A stretch of 64,000 nucleotides of DNA from Flavobacterium endoglycinae (GTDB taxonomy: Bacteria; Bacteroidota; Bacteroidia; Flavobacteriales; Flavobacteriaceae). Of the stretch, positions 20,061 through 28,281 are shown piece by piece (position 1 is the stretch's first letter; each line of letters begins with the position of its first letter). The translations under genes were made by a program, and so were the position numbers. The notes below the pieces were generated by a model. The model was not told the DNA's origin and searched no databases. It saw nothing but the letters and a program-made list of their open reading frames with translations. The stretch spans positions 1,759,001 through 1,823,000 of the forward strand of contig NZ_CP071448.1 in the NCBI RefSeq assembly GCF_017352115.1. The letters are read 5' to 3'.

Positions 20061-20851
20061 AAAACAACCTCATCACCAACATTAATAATTCCCGAATTTA
20101 GACTCACAAGATTAGTTCCGAATAAAACAGAATTATTTACATTTCTATATTTGCTCAAGGTTTTTAACGGTTCTTTTTTTACAATTGCTTTCTGCGGATC
20201 ATTATTTACCATAATACATCTTCCGCACGGTTTTATGTTTTTAAATTGAACTTCTCCAATTGTAAAAGTTTTAAAATCATCCTCTTCGTGAGCACTTTTG
20301 GTACTTACAACAATGTTTGGACGAAATCTTTTTACGGTGATTTTTTCTTCTAATTTTCCATTTAAAAAATCAAGGCTTTCAGTTCCAATTAATAAGTACG
20401 GATATCCATCAGCTAAACTGACATTGTAGGTTTCATTTGTTTTGGAACTTTCATGTTTACGGGCTCCAATTTTATTGATTTTTACCAATCTGCATTCGAT
20501 ACCTAGTTTATCACTAAACCATTTTGAAGAATTTTTGCTTACTTCAAAAACCTCACTTTTATCCTCCCAAACATGCGAATTTATTGGATTTTCTAAATAT
20601 TCATTAATAGAAAATTCATGCGTTTCTCCTTCAAAAGTAATTTGAATTTTATCTCCCAAAATCTCTGGATAAAATTGACTCATGATTGGATATTCTCTTT
20701 GTGTAACATGAATATTTTCAGCATTAATCAGCATCCATCTTCGGTCATTTTCAAATCCCATTTCTTCAGCTTTCGCGCTTTTTAAACTTATTCCGGCTAA
20801 ACTTTTTATGGGATAAATATAAATTTCTTTTACACTGTAAACGGCACTCAT
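20057..20851 (-). CDS. MOSC domain-containing protein
   Basis: 264 residues. An N-terminal beta-barrel domain (VKEIYIYPIKSLAGISL, GFENDRRWMLI) is followed by a MOSC domain with CGRCIMVNNDPQKA, whose cysteine is a likely molybdenum ligand. Related YcbX/mARC-type enzymes reduce N-hydroxylated compounds using molybdenum cofactor. It is immediately followed by aat (adjacent start and stop), so the two are probably one unit. The substrate is unknown. Confidence 0.88.
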   Translation of the reverse strand: MSAVYSVKEIYIYPIKSLAGISLKSAKAEEMGFENDRRWMLINAENIHVTQREYPIMSQFYPEILGDKIQITFEGETHEFSINEYLENPINSHVWEDKSEVFEVSKNSSKWFSDKLGIECRLVKINKIGARKHESSKTNETYNVSLADGYPYLLIGTESLDFLNGKLEEKITVKRFRPNIVVSTKSAHEEDDFKTFTIGEVQFKNIKPCGRCIMVNNDPQKAIVKKEPLKTLSKYRNVNNSVLFGTNLVSLNSGIINVGDEVVF

Positions 20852-21490
20852 TTATTCGCTTTTTAAAATGTCCATAAATTCTTCTCGATCAATTTCACGG
20901 CAGCCTAAACTGTCCAAATGTGGATTGTAAACCTGACAATCTAATAATTTATAATTCTTTTCTTCTAAATGTTTTACCAAAGATATAAAAGCCACTTTTG
21001 AAGCATTTGATACTTTCGAAAACATACTTTCTCCGCAGAAAACATGTCCTAAATCTACTCCATATAAACCTCCAACTAACTCCCCTTCCTGCCAAACCTC
21101 AACTGATTTTGCAATTCCCTGACGATTTAATTCGCAGTACGATTCGACAATATCATCTGAGATCCAAGTTCCATCCTGACCAATCCGTTGTATTTTCTGG
21201 CAGTTCGAAATTACTTCTTTAAAATTGGTATTAAAAGTAACGGTAAATTGTTTTCTATTTAAAATATTCCGCATGCTTTTAGAGATAATCAATTCATCTA
21301 AAAACAAAACCATACGAGGATCCGGCGCCCACCAAAGAATAGGTTCGCCTTCATTAAACCAAGGAAAAATCCCGTTTTTATAAGCTAGTTTTAAACGTTC
21401 TGGACTTAAATCACCTCCAACAGCCAGAATACCTTCTTCATCGGCTTCTGAAACGGGCGGAAAATATAAATTATCAAATAAGAAATACAT
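20852..21490 (-). CDS. aat: leucyl/phenylalanyl-tRNA--protein transferase
   Basis: 212 residues. The Aat signature is clear: YKNGIFPWFNEGEPILWWAPDPRM, with VEVWQEGELVGGLYGVDLG and ESMFSKVSNASKVA. The enzyme adds Leu or Phe to N-terminal Lys/Arg of proteins, marking them for ClpAP-type degradation through the N-end rule. It lies directly upstream of the MOSC gene with no gap. Confidence 0.96.
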   Translation of the reverse strand: MYFLFDNLYFPPVSEADEEGILAVGGDLSPERLKLAYKNGIFPWFNEGEPILWWAPDPRMVLFLDELIISKSMRNILNRKQFTVTFNTNFKEVISNCQKIQRIGQDGTWISDDIVESYCELNRQGIAKSVEVWQEGELVGGLYGVDLGHVFCGESMFSKVSNASKVAFISLVKHLEEKNYKLLDCQVYNPHLDSLGCREIDREEFMDILKSE

Positions 21491-21499
21491 TTTTAAAAT

Positions 21500-21625
21500 A
21501 ATCAGATTTTAAATTCCAAATTCCATTACTCTGCAATTTGGTCATTTATAACAAATTAACTCAAAAACAAAATTCCAAATCCCAGATTCACTTGAATGAA
21601 TTGGAATTTGGAATTTAAAAATTTT
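21500..21625. repeat. dispersed AATTCCAAA / TTGGAATTTGGAATTT repeat
   Basis: AAATTCCAAATTCCA near 21509-21524 and AAATTCCAAATCCC near 21569-21583 face GGAATTTGGAATTT near 21602-21618, giving an imperfect fold-back. This fills the gap between aat and the DUF3127 gene. Confidence 0.6.
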
Positions 21626-21638
21626 GAGATTTACTTTC

Positions 21639-22010
21639 TTAGAATGGTAAATCGTCTGGTTCGTCTTCGTTTACATTTGAAGCAGGAGCAAATGTTTCTG
21701 CTGCTGGCATTGCAGGTGCTTGACCTGGAGCTTCAGATGCTAATCTTTCGATTCTCCAACCTTGAATACTATTAAAATATCTAGTTTCTCCTTGTGGATT
21801 AACCCATTCTCTTCCTCTTAAATTGATAGAAACTTTTACTGCCTCTCCTTGCTTATAGCTGCTTAATAAATCGCATTTATCTTGTGTAAATTCGATTAAA
21901 ATGTGCTGTGGATACTGCTCATCTGTAGTTACTACTAATTCTCTTTTTTTGAATGAAGCACTAACTTGCTGCTCAGGATTTACCACTTTTACTTTTCCTA
22001 TAACTTCCAT
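21639..22010 (-). CDS. DUF3127 protein with SSB-like acidic tail
   Basis: 123 residues. The first 90 match the DUF3127 pattern (IGKVKVVNPEQQVSASFKKRELVV, FTQDKCDLL, INLRGREWVNPQGETRYFNSIQGW). It is an OB-like small domain of unknown role. After an Ala/Pro-rich linker the protein ends in DEPDDLPF, which closely resembles the C-terminal peptide by which SSB recruits repair and replication proteins. A link to ssDNA metabolism is therefore plausible but is inference. Confidence 0.85.
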   Translation of the reverse strand: MEVIGKVKVVNPEQQVSASFKKRELVVTTDEQYPQHILIEFTQDKCDLLSSYKQGEAVKVSINLRGREWVNPQGETRYFNSIQGWRIERLASEAPGQAPAMPAAETFAPASNVNEDEPDDLPF

Positions 22011-22043
22011 CTTCGTCTATAATTATTTATTGTTTCTATTCAT

Positions 22044-22919
22044 TTATTTTTTAGCTAAAAGCACTTTCCACGCTGAGATAACATCTTCTTTATCGAGATA
22101 TTTTTTGGCTTCTAAATGTACTTTTTTCTGATCGTCTGAGCTTAAAACTCCTTTTACAGAAAAATTTTCTTTCACAAATATAGTAACTTCTTCCGTTGTA
22201 GGCAAGGCTTCAATGTTTCCTAATTTTCCTAAGTCATTTCCGTTAAACACAGGACTTTCCTTCACAAAATTCGGAATTGCATCTACTCCAACACCTAATG
22301 TTGTAAGTGGTTTTGCTACTTCAAATAGTCCTTGATTCGATCTCGAATACCAATTTCCTCCCAATCTTGAAACCAAATCAATTTTATGCTGATCGATTGC
22401 GCCGTTCTCGTCTAAAATCGATTCGTTGATATGAATTTTTACTACTTCACACAAAATCAGGTTTCCAGCTCCTCCTTCTGTTCCTAACGGAATAATTTGT
22501 GTAATCTTGCATTCAAATTGAACTGGAGATTCTTTTACACGATATGGTTTTACCAAATCAGACGGAATTTGTGTTAATCCGGCTTTAATAAATTCATTTA
22601 CGCCGTCTCCATATTCGGTGCTAGCCAACGACGTTTGTTGTACCAAATCGTAGTTTACAACATTGATTACTACTTCTTTGGTCGCTTCGGCATTAATTAG
22701 AGTATGTTTAACGGTATTGTCACGAACACGTCTTGAAGGCGAAAAAACCAAAATTGGCGGATTAGCACTAAACACGTTGAAGAAACTAAATGGCGATAAA
22801 TTAGGAATTCCTTTTTCGCTTATTGTACTTGCAAACGCAATTGGTCTTGGTCCTACTGCACTTTGCAGATAACCTTGCAGTTGTGCTGTAGGTATCTCTT
22901 TTGGATTGATGCTAATCAT
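22044..22919 (-). CDS. flavin reductase-like, FMN-binding split-barrel protein
   Basis: 291 residues. The first 200 carry the split-barrel flavin-reductase pattern: GPRPIAFASTISEKGIPNLSPFSFF, PPILVFSPSRR and the LVSRLGGNWYSRS segment. The C-terminal 80 residues form an extra lysine-rich region not needed for the fold. Relatives bind FMN and are annotated as flavin reductases or oxidoreductases. The partner is unknown. It is oriented towards the DUF3127 gene, 33 bp away, and the two may be co-transcribed. Confidence 0.85.
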   Translation of the reverse strand: MISINPKEIPTAQLQGYLQSAVGPRPIAFASTISEKGIPNLSPFSFFNVFSANPPILVFSPSRRVRDNTVKHTLINAEATKEVVINVVNYDLVQQTSLASTEYGDGVNEFIKAGLTQIPSDLVKPYRVKESPVQFECKITQIIPLGTEGGAGNLILCEVVKIHINESILDENGAIDQHKIDLVSRLGGNWYSRSNQGLFEVAKPLTTLGVGVDAIPNFVKESPVFNGNDLGKLGNIEALPTTEEVTIFVKENFSVKGVLSSDDQKKVHLEAKKYLDKEDVISAWKVLLAKK

Positions 22920-23078
22920 AATTTTTCTATTTAACCAAACCTCATTTTGGCAGTTACAAAAGTAGAGAAATGGTTTAATTTCCGAAAATAGTTTGAGCAG
23001 ATAAAAACAAATCTTTTAAAGCCTCGCAAAATATAAAATGTGTTTATTTCGTTATATTTATACCTCAAAAATTAGTTT

Positions 23079-24233
23079 ATGCGCTTTGCCGAAAGTAGAA
23101 ATACAACCCGTTGGATAATCATATTCATTTCCTTTTTGATCATTTCTCTGATTCTCTGGAATACGTATACATTCTTCCAAATATTCAAAAACGAGGAACG
23201 ATTAAAAATGAAGTTGTTTGTAAATGCGCAGATTACAATTGTGAATGCCGATGAAAATACGGATGTAGAACTTCCTCTACAGATTTTCAGCAACAATACT
23301 TCCATTCCTGTTGTGTTAATATTATATGATAAAGTGGTCAGCTCTAAAAATGTACCAAATGAAATTCTAAATGATCCTAAGAAAATAAAGGGATTTTTGA
23401 ATAAGCTAAAAAATGAAAATGAGCCAATAACTTTTGAATATGCTCCGGGAAAGTACCAAACTTTATATTACGGAAATTCAGCTTTACTCAATAAACTAAA
23501 ATACTATCCGGTTGCTTTACTGCTTATTATATTTTTATTTGGGGCTTTGATTTATAATTTCTATAAAAGCACTAAAATGGCGACGCAAAACAAATTGTGG
23601 GCTGGAATGGCGAAAGAAACGGCACATCAAATTGGAACCCCTTTATCCTCTTTAATTGGGTGGATTGAGATATTAAAAACCGAAGACATTGATCAGTCTA
23701 TTACAACGGAAATAGAAAAAGATGTTGAACGTTTGCAAACTATAACCGATCGTTTTTCTAAGATTGGTTCTGTTCCAGTTTTAGAATCTCATGATATTGT
23801 TTCGGAAACTTTGAATACGTATGAATATTTGCAATCCCGTTTTTCTAAACAAGTCGAATTTACGTATCAAGCACCTCAGCAACCTCTGTTCGCATTTATA
23901 AATCCTACGCTTCACAGCTGGACAATCGAGAATTTAATCAAAAATGCCATTGATGCGATGAAAGGAAAAGGAACTTTGGATATTAAGATTGAACAGGATT
24001 CCCATCATATAAAAATTAACGTGAAAGATTCTGGAAGCGGTATCCCTAAAAATCAGTTCAGAACTATTTTTGAACCCGGATTTACAACTAAAAAACGCGG
24101 CTGGGGATTAGGACTTTCTTTAACAAAAAGAATCGTTGAGGAATATCACAATGGAAAAATCAAGGTTTTGCATTCTGAAATTGGAAAAGGAACTACTTTT
24201 CAGATTTTATATAAAATCAACAATCCAGTTTAA
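23079..24233 (+). CDS. membrane sensor histidine kinase
   Basis: 384 residues. Two membrane spans (about residues 11-31 and 147-166) flank a 115-residue periplasmic sensor region. The H-box is seen in AKETAHQIGTPLSSLIGW, and the ATPase domain has NLIKNAIDAM (N box), DSGSGIP (G1) and GWGLGLSL (G2). No response regulator lies next to it, so it is an orphan whose partner must be elsewhere. A terminator follows. Confidence 0.93.
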   Translation: MRFAESRNTTRWIIIFISFLIISLILWNTYTFFQIFKNEERLKMKLFVNAQITIVNADENTDVELPLQIFSNNTSIPVVLILYDKVVSSKNVPNEILNDPKKIKGFLNKLKNENEPITFEYAPGKYQTLYYGNSALLNKLKYYPVALLLIIFLFGALIYNFYKSTKMATQNKLWAGMAKETAHQIGTPLSSLIGWIEILKTEDIDQSITTEIEKDVERLQTITDRFSKIGSVPVLESHDIVSETLNTYEYLQSRFSKQVEFTYQAPQQPLFAFINPTLHSWTIENLIKNAIDAMKGKGTLDIKIEQDSHHIKINVKDSGSGIPKNQFRTIFEPGFTTKKRGWGLGLSLTKRIVEEYHNGKIKVLHSEIGKGTTFQILYKINNPV

Positions 24234-24244
24234 ATAAAAAGCAT

Positions 24245-24284
24245 AAAAAAACACCAATTCAAAATCTCGAACTGGTGTTTTTTT
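24245..24284. terminator. bidirectional terminator between the kinase and HIT genes
   Basis: aaaaaacacca (24246-24256) pairs with tggtgtttttt (24273-24283), with A and T runs at both ends, between convergent genes. Confidence 0.8.
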
Positions 24285-24299
24285 ATACTGTAAAGTCTC

Positions 24300-24689
24300 T
24301 TAAAGATTTGCTTGAATATCTTTTGCTAATGCTTCAAATTCTTCTTTTGTAAGCGAAACTTTGTTTATAAAACGCATTTCATCCATATGATTCAACGGAA
24401 TCAAATGTACATGTGCATGAGGTACTTCTAGGCCAACAACCGCAATTCCGATTCTCTTGCAAGGAACTGTTTTTTCTAAAGCTGCCGCCACTTTCTTAGA
24501 GAACTTCATTAATCCTAAATACAACTCGTCATCCATATCAAAAATCTTATCGATTTCTTGTTTCGGAATACAAAGCGTGTGTCCTTTTGCATTTGGGTTT
24601 ACATCTAAAAAAGCCAAATAGTTATCGTCTTCCGCTATTTTGTATGCTGGAATTTCTCCGTTTACTATTTTCGTGAATATTGATGCCAT
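24300..24689 (-). CDS. HIT-family protein
   Basis: 129 residues. The catalytic histidine triad is seen in PHAHVHLIPL near residue 92, and the N-terminal SIFTKIVNGEIPAYKIAEDD is the standard HINT/protein-kinase-C-inhibitor-like opening. Such enzymes hydrolyse nucleoside phosphoramidates or related nucleotides. It is downstream of greA in the same orientation with a 67-bp repeat-bearing gap, and may share its transcript. Confidence 0.93.
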   Translation of the reverse strand: MASIFTKIVNGEIPAYKIAEDDNYLAFLDVNPNAKGHTLCIPKQEIDKIFDMDDELYLGLMKFSKKVAAALEKTVPCKRIGIAVVGLEVPHAHVHLIPLNHMDEMRFINKVSLTKEEFEALAKDIQANL

Positions 24690-24699
24690 TGTTTATTCG

Positions 24700-24746
24700 T
24701 TTATTTGGTTAATCGTTTAACCGATTTAACGATTCAACGGTTAAAC
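24700..24746. repeat. intergenic GTTTAACCG/CGGTTAAAC repeat
   Basis: Short direct and inverted units (GTTAATCGTTTAACCG, GATTTAACGATTCAACGG, CGGTTAAAC) fill the gap between greA and the HIT gene. They resemble the other dispersed intergenic repeats in style but not in sequence. Confidence 0.5.
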
Positions 24747-24756
24747 TATAAAAAAT

Positions 24757-25233
24757 TTATTCTCTTGTGATTTCAAGGATTTCGAATTTCAAAGTACCGT
24801 TAGGAACAGTGATTTCAGCAATTTCGCCAACAGATTTCCCAAGTAAACCTTTTCCAATAGGGGAAGTAACTGAGATTTTTCCAGATTTTAAATCGGCTTC
24901 ACTTTCTGCAACAAGTGTATATTTCATTTCCATTCCGTTGCTTTGGTTTTTAATTTTCACATTTGAAAGCACCAAAACTTTAGAAACATCTAATTGTGAT
25001 TCGTCAATTAATCTTGCGTTTGCATACACTTCTTCAAGTTTAGCAATTCTCATTTCTAATAAACCCTGCGCTTCTTTTGCAGCATCGTATTCAGCATTTT
25101 CAGATAAATCTCCTTTGTCTCTTGCGTCTGCTATATCTTGAGATGCCTTAGGACGCATTACACTTTTTAAATGCTCTAATTCATCTTTTAATTTTTTTAA
25201 ACCGTCTGCGGTGTAATAAGATACTTTACTCAT
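24757..25233 (-). CDS. greA: transcription elongation factor GreA
   Basis: 158 residues, the standard length. The N-terminal coiled coil has ELEHLKSVMRPKASQDIADARDKGDLSENAEYDAAKE, including the DLSENAEY acidic tip that reaches into the RNA polymerase secondary channel. The C-terminal FKBP-like domain has SPIGKGLLGKSVGE. GreA stimulates cleavage of backtracked transcripts. Confidence 0.97.
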   Translation of the reverse strand: MSKVSYYTADGLKKLKDELEHLKSVMRPKASQDIADARDKGDLSENAEYDAAKEAQGLLEMRIAKLEEVYANARLIDESQLDVSKVLVLSNVKIKNQSNGMEMKYTLVAESEADLKSGKISVTSPIGKGLLGKSVGEIAEITVPNGTLKFEILEITRE

Positions 25234-25388
25234 AACTTCATCGTTTATATAAATAGAAAAAATCCCATCGGGACGGGATTTTGTATTACAAATATACTAT
25301 TATTTTTAATAGTACATAATTATATGTTAATCATATAAAAATCAAATCTAAATAAATTATTTTTGTTTCACTAATTCTTATTAAAATA

Positions 25389-25802
25389 ATGAAAAAAATC
25401 TGGCTTTTAATCGTCTTTGTTTGTGTCCTTTCTGCTTGCAGCGAAAGTGACCGTAATAATAAAAACCCTTATATACCAAGCTATGCCGTTAATTTATCTG
25501 TAGATATGAATCTTCCTTTGTATTCTAATCTTAAGTATGCAAGTAATGGTGTTATTGTTCCAAATTATGGTGCAAAGGGAATTATTATTTTTAATACCGG
25601 AAGCGGATACAATGCCTTTGACGCTGCCTGCCCAAATCAGGAAATCAGTTCTTGCACGGCCATGACAATTGACGGTATAAATGCTGTATGTTCCTGCGAC
25701 AAAACTTCTTACAGTTTATTTACAGGACTAGGAAATAAAGAATATCCTTTAAAACAATATAAAGTTCAAGTAAGCGGAACTGTAATTCACGTTTACAATT
25801 AA
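25389..25802 (+). CDS. small lipoprotein with a degenerate Rieske-like domain
   Basis: 137 residues. The signal peptide ends in the lipobox LSAC (Cys 17). The mature part resembles the Rieske fold, with AACPNQE near residue 78 and AVCSCDKTSYSLFTGLG near 100, the places where a Rieske protein has CxH and CxxH. Both histidines are absent, so it should not hold a normal 2Fe-2S cluster. It is a single gene with its own terminator. The role is unknown. Confidence 0.75.
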   Translation: MKKIWLLIVFVCVLSACSESDRNNKNPYIPSYAVNLSVDMNLPLYSNLKYASNGVIVPNYGAKGIIIFNTGSGYNAFDAACPNQEISSCTAMTIDGINAVCSCDKTSYSLFTGLGNKEYPLKQYKVQVSGTVIHVYN

Positions 25803-25807
25803 AACAT

Positions 25808-25836
25808 AAAAAAAGCCTGAAATTCAGGCTTTTTTT
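25808..25836. terminator. bidirectional terminator
   Basis: aaaaaaagcctgaa and its complement form a near-perfect palindrome with A and T runs, between the convergent lipoprotein and TonB receptor genes. Confidence 0.85.
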
Positions 25837-25839
25837 ATT

Positions 25840-28002
25840 TTAGAATTTCAGACTCAATCCAGCTAAGAAATTAATTCCTGCCTGCGGATAATAATAGGGA
25901 TAGATATCCCACATCGCTCCGTTTGAAACATATTTTTTATCTAAAATATTATTTACCAAACCCGTAATCGTAATAGATTTAAATACTGATTTTGGTTGTA
26001 TTTCGTAAGAGATATTCAAATCGTTTACAAAGTAATCAGCTAGTTTTGCCGAAGGTAATTCGATATTATTCATATACTGTTCTCCTACATATTTTTGTAA
26101 TAATGAAATATACAATCTGTCAATAGGTTTGTAAACAATAATATTTCCTGCAATTACTTCTGGAGAATAGGCAATTTTAGTTGTTCCATAATATTGTCCT
26201 TCTACAGCCAGATCAACATTTTTATTACTGCTTAAAGTAAAGTTTGGTCGAAGTGTGAATTTTTCTGAAAGTAAAATAGTGGCATCAAATTCAAAACCTA
26301 AACGATAACTTTTCTCGGTATTGGCACGAATTGGGTTTCCAACATCATCTAATCTTCCTGTTAAGATTAATTGGTCTTTGTACCCCATATAATAAAGGTT
26401 AGAATTCAACTGAAATTTCTCTGAATTAAATCTCCATCCAAATTCAAAATCGTTTAATTTTTCAGGTTTTACATTTCCGCCTTCATAATCGGTTCTGTTA
26501 GGTTCGCGATTGGCACGAGCGTACGAAAAGTATAAGGTATTTTTTTGGTTGATTTCGAAATTTAATCCTGCTTTTGGATTAAAGAAATCAAAAGTATCAT
26601 CTACTATACCTGTTTCATAGCTATTGGCTTTGTAATGAACTCTACGATATTGTAAATCACCATAAAAACTCAATTTTTCAGTTAATTGATAATTGGCTTT
26701 TGCAAAAATATTTCCATCTGTTTTTGTTGAGAAATCATCATAATAATGATCTCCAAGTTCTGATTGTGATGCGTATCTGGCCCAGATTACTTTTCCGTAA
26801 TGATCGCCTTCGTATTTGTTCCAGCCTCCGCCAAAAATAGCGTCTAGTTTTTCTTCTTTATATTTTACTGAAAAGGTTGTTCCGTAAAAATCATTGTCTA
26901 ACCATTTCTGACGTACTAAATCTGTTGTGGTAATAGTTCCAACAGGATTTAGATTGTAATCAGACATTTCAGCATCTTCTTTGTAATTTTCGTAATATCC
27001 CTGACCTTTTGTGTAATGAAAAGCAAGATTTGTACTCCATTTATCCGAAAGTGATTCGCTCCAATGCAGCTGATAATGGTTTTGTTTGTAATTATCAGTT
27101 TCATTATCATAAAAACGAACATTTCCAGCCTCATCTGTATACATTCCAGCCGAATTGAATGTTCGGTCTGAATTTAAGGTTTGAGCATCAATTCCGTTCC
27201 AAGATTGGTATGTTTTTTCGGTTCCGCCAAAAACCAAAGCTTTGATTAATGTGGTTTTCCCAACATACGTTCCTTGAAGGAAATACGATTTCAAATCAGA
27301 ACTTGCACGATCAACATATCCATCAGATTTAATGGCAGACAAGCGTCCAGCAACTTCAAAATGATCATTTAATAATCCTGTACTGAATTTTACGGTGTTT
27401 TTCATCGAGTTAAAACTTCCGTAAGAACTTGAAATTTCTCCATTGGCTTTAGAAGCATAACTATCAGTCAGCATATTTAAACTGGCACCAAAAGCACCTG
27501 AACCATTTGTTGATGTTCCAACACCACGCTGCAGCTGAAGACTTTCGACAGAAGAAGCAAAATCAGGCATATTTACCCAAAAAGTTCCCTGACTTTCAGC
27601 ATCGTTATATGGAATCCCGTTGATGGTAACGTTTACACGAGTTGCATCGCTTCCGCGGACTCTGATTCCAGTATACCCTATTCCGCCTCCTGCATCAGAT
27701 GTTGTAACCACCGAAGGAAGATAGTTCATTAAAACTGGAATATCTTGACCCAGATTTCTGTATTTAATCTCTTTTTTATCCATATTACTAAACGTAACTG
27801 GTGTTTTAGAAGTCACACGAACTGCCGAAACCAAAACCTCATCAAGAGAATTTACTTTGGTAGAGTCTTGCTGTTGTGCAAAAGAGAATAGAGGAAAGAA
27901 AATAGAAGAAAGAAATAAAACAGACGACTTTTGGATCAGCTTTGAACCTTTGCGCCTTTGCAGCTTTGTACCTTTAAAAGTACCTTTAAATAAAGTTTTC
28001 AT
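25840..28002 (-). CDS. TonB-dependent outer-membrane receptor, probably for thiamine or a precursor
   Basis: 720 residues. After a signal peptide ending near SFAQQQ comes the plug domain (SLDEVLVSAVRVTSKTPVTF, GYTGIRVRGSDATRVNVTINGIPYNDAE-like region, LQRGVGTSTNGSGAFGASLN) and a 22-strand-type barrel ending in GLSLKF. A TPP riboswitch lies directly upstream, and the substrate is inferred from it. The first 27 residues form an unusually long basic n-region (KGTKLQRRKGSKL) encoded by a dispersed DNA repeat. The ATG sits at the edge of a perfect 8-bp hairpin. Confidence 0.9.
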   Translation of the reverse strand: MKTLFKGTFKGTKLQRRKGSKLIQKSSVLFLSSIFFPLFSFAQQQDSTKVNSLDEVLVSAVRVTSKTPVTFSNMDKKEIKYRNLGQDIPVLMNYLPSVVTTSDAGGGIGYTGIRVRGSDATRVNVTINGIPYNDAESQGTFWVNMPDFASSVESLQLQRGVGTSTNGSGAFGASLNMLTDSYASKANGEISSSYGSFNSMKNTVKFSTGLLNDHFEVAGRLSAIKSDGYVDRASSDLKSYFLQGTYVGKTTLIKALVFGGTEKTYQSWNGIDAQTLNSDRTFNSAGMYTDEAGNVRFYDNETDNYKQNHYQLHWSESLSDKWSTNLAFHYTKGQGYYENYKEDAEMSDYNLNPVGTITTTDLVRQKWLDNDFYGTTFSVKYKEEKLDAIFGGGWNKYEGDHYGKVIWARYASQSELGDHYYDDFSTKTDGNIFAKANYQLTEKLSFYGDLQYRRVHYKANSYETGIVDDTFDFFNPKAGLNFEINQKNTLYFSYARANREPNRTDYEGGNVKPEKLNDFEFGWRFNSEKFQLNSNLYYMGYKDQLILTGRLDDVGNPIRANTEKSYRLGFEFDATILLSEKFTLRPNFTLSSNKNVDLAVEGQYYGTTKIAYSPEVIAGNIIVYKPIDRLYISLLQKYVGEQYMNNIELPSAKLADYFVNDLNISYEIQPKSVFKSITITGLVNNILDKKYVSNGAMWDIYPYYYPQAGINFLAGLSLKF
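27942..27985. repeat. CTTTG-type dispersed repeat inside the TonB receptor coding sequence
   Basis: On the plus strand the units GCTTTGAACCTTTGCGCC, TTTGCAGCTTTGTACC and TTTAAAAGTACC follow each other. They resemble CTTTGCG-type intergenic repeats such as the one after thiG. Here they encode the basic start of the receptor's signal peptide. Confidence 0.6.
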
Positions 28003-28020
28003 TCGTAAAAAATTACGAAT
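28000..28020 (-). promoter_or_regulatory. start-codon hairpin of the TonB receptor
   Basis: ATTCGTAA (28001-28008) and TTACGAAT (28013-28020) form a perfect 8-bp stem with a four-base loop. Two bases of the receptor ATG (28002-28000) lie in the stem. It may be the translation-control end of the upstream riboswitch. Confidence 0.6.
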
Positions 28021-28094
28021 AAAAGGGGGAATTATTCTTTTGTTAAATTAATAAATGTGTTTCACGACAAAATAAAGTGTGCACGCTCGATAGT

Positions 28095-28175
28095 GTCGTT
28101 TTCCCTTAGCAACATTACTCGCTCAGGTTCTTTGGGTATGATCTCAGCTCGTTATTTAGAGCACCCCTTTGAGAC
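28095..28175 (-). promoter_or_regulatory. TPP riboswitch upstream of the TonB receptor
   Basis: On the minus strand the core reads AAAGGGGTGC (28170-28161), GCTGAGATCATACCC, GAACCTGA, a gTAATgttgc segment and TAAGGGAAAA ending near 28098, the order and spacing of a TPP (THI-box) aptamer. Beyond it, ACGACA/TGTCGT and the start-codon hairpin may form the expression platform. It links the receptor to thiamine status. Confidence 0.93.
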
Positions 28176-28179
28176 AGTG

Positions 28180-28211
28180 CAAAGGTAATGTTAAAATATT
28201 TAAAACTCCAA
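28180..28211 (-). promoter_or_regulatory. promoter of the TonB receptor riboswitch transcript
   Basis: On the minus strand TTG (28211-28209), 21 bases, then TACCTTTG (28187-28180), an exact match to the phylum consensus. The transcript would begin a few bases before the aptamer. Confidence 0.75.
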
Positions 28212-28217
28212 AAAAGA

Positions 28218-28268
28218 AATTCCAAATTCCATTGAAATGCTTTTAAAGCTGTTTTTGGAATTTGGAAC
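28218..28268. repeat. dispersed AATTCCAAA inverted repeat
   Basis: GAAATTCCAAATTCCA near 28216-28231 faces TTTGGAATTTGGAAC near 28253-28267, a short fold-back between the riboswitch promoter and arfB. Confidence 0.6.
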
Positions 28269-28281
28269 TAAGTATTGGGAT

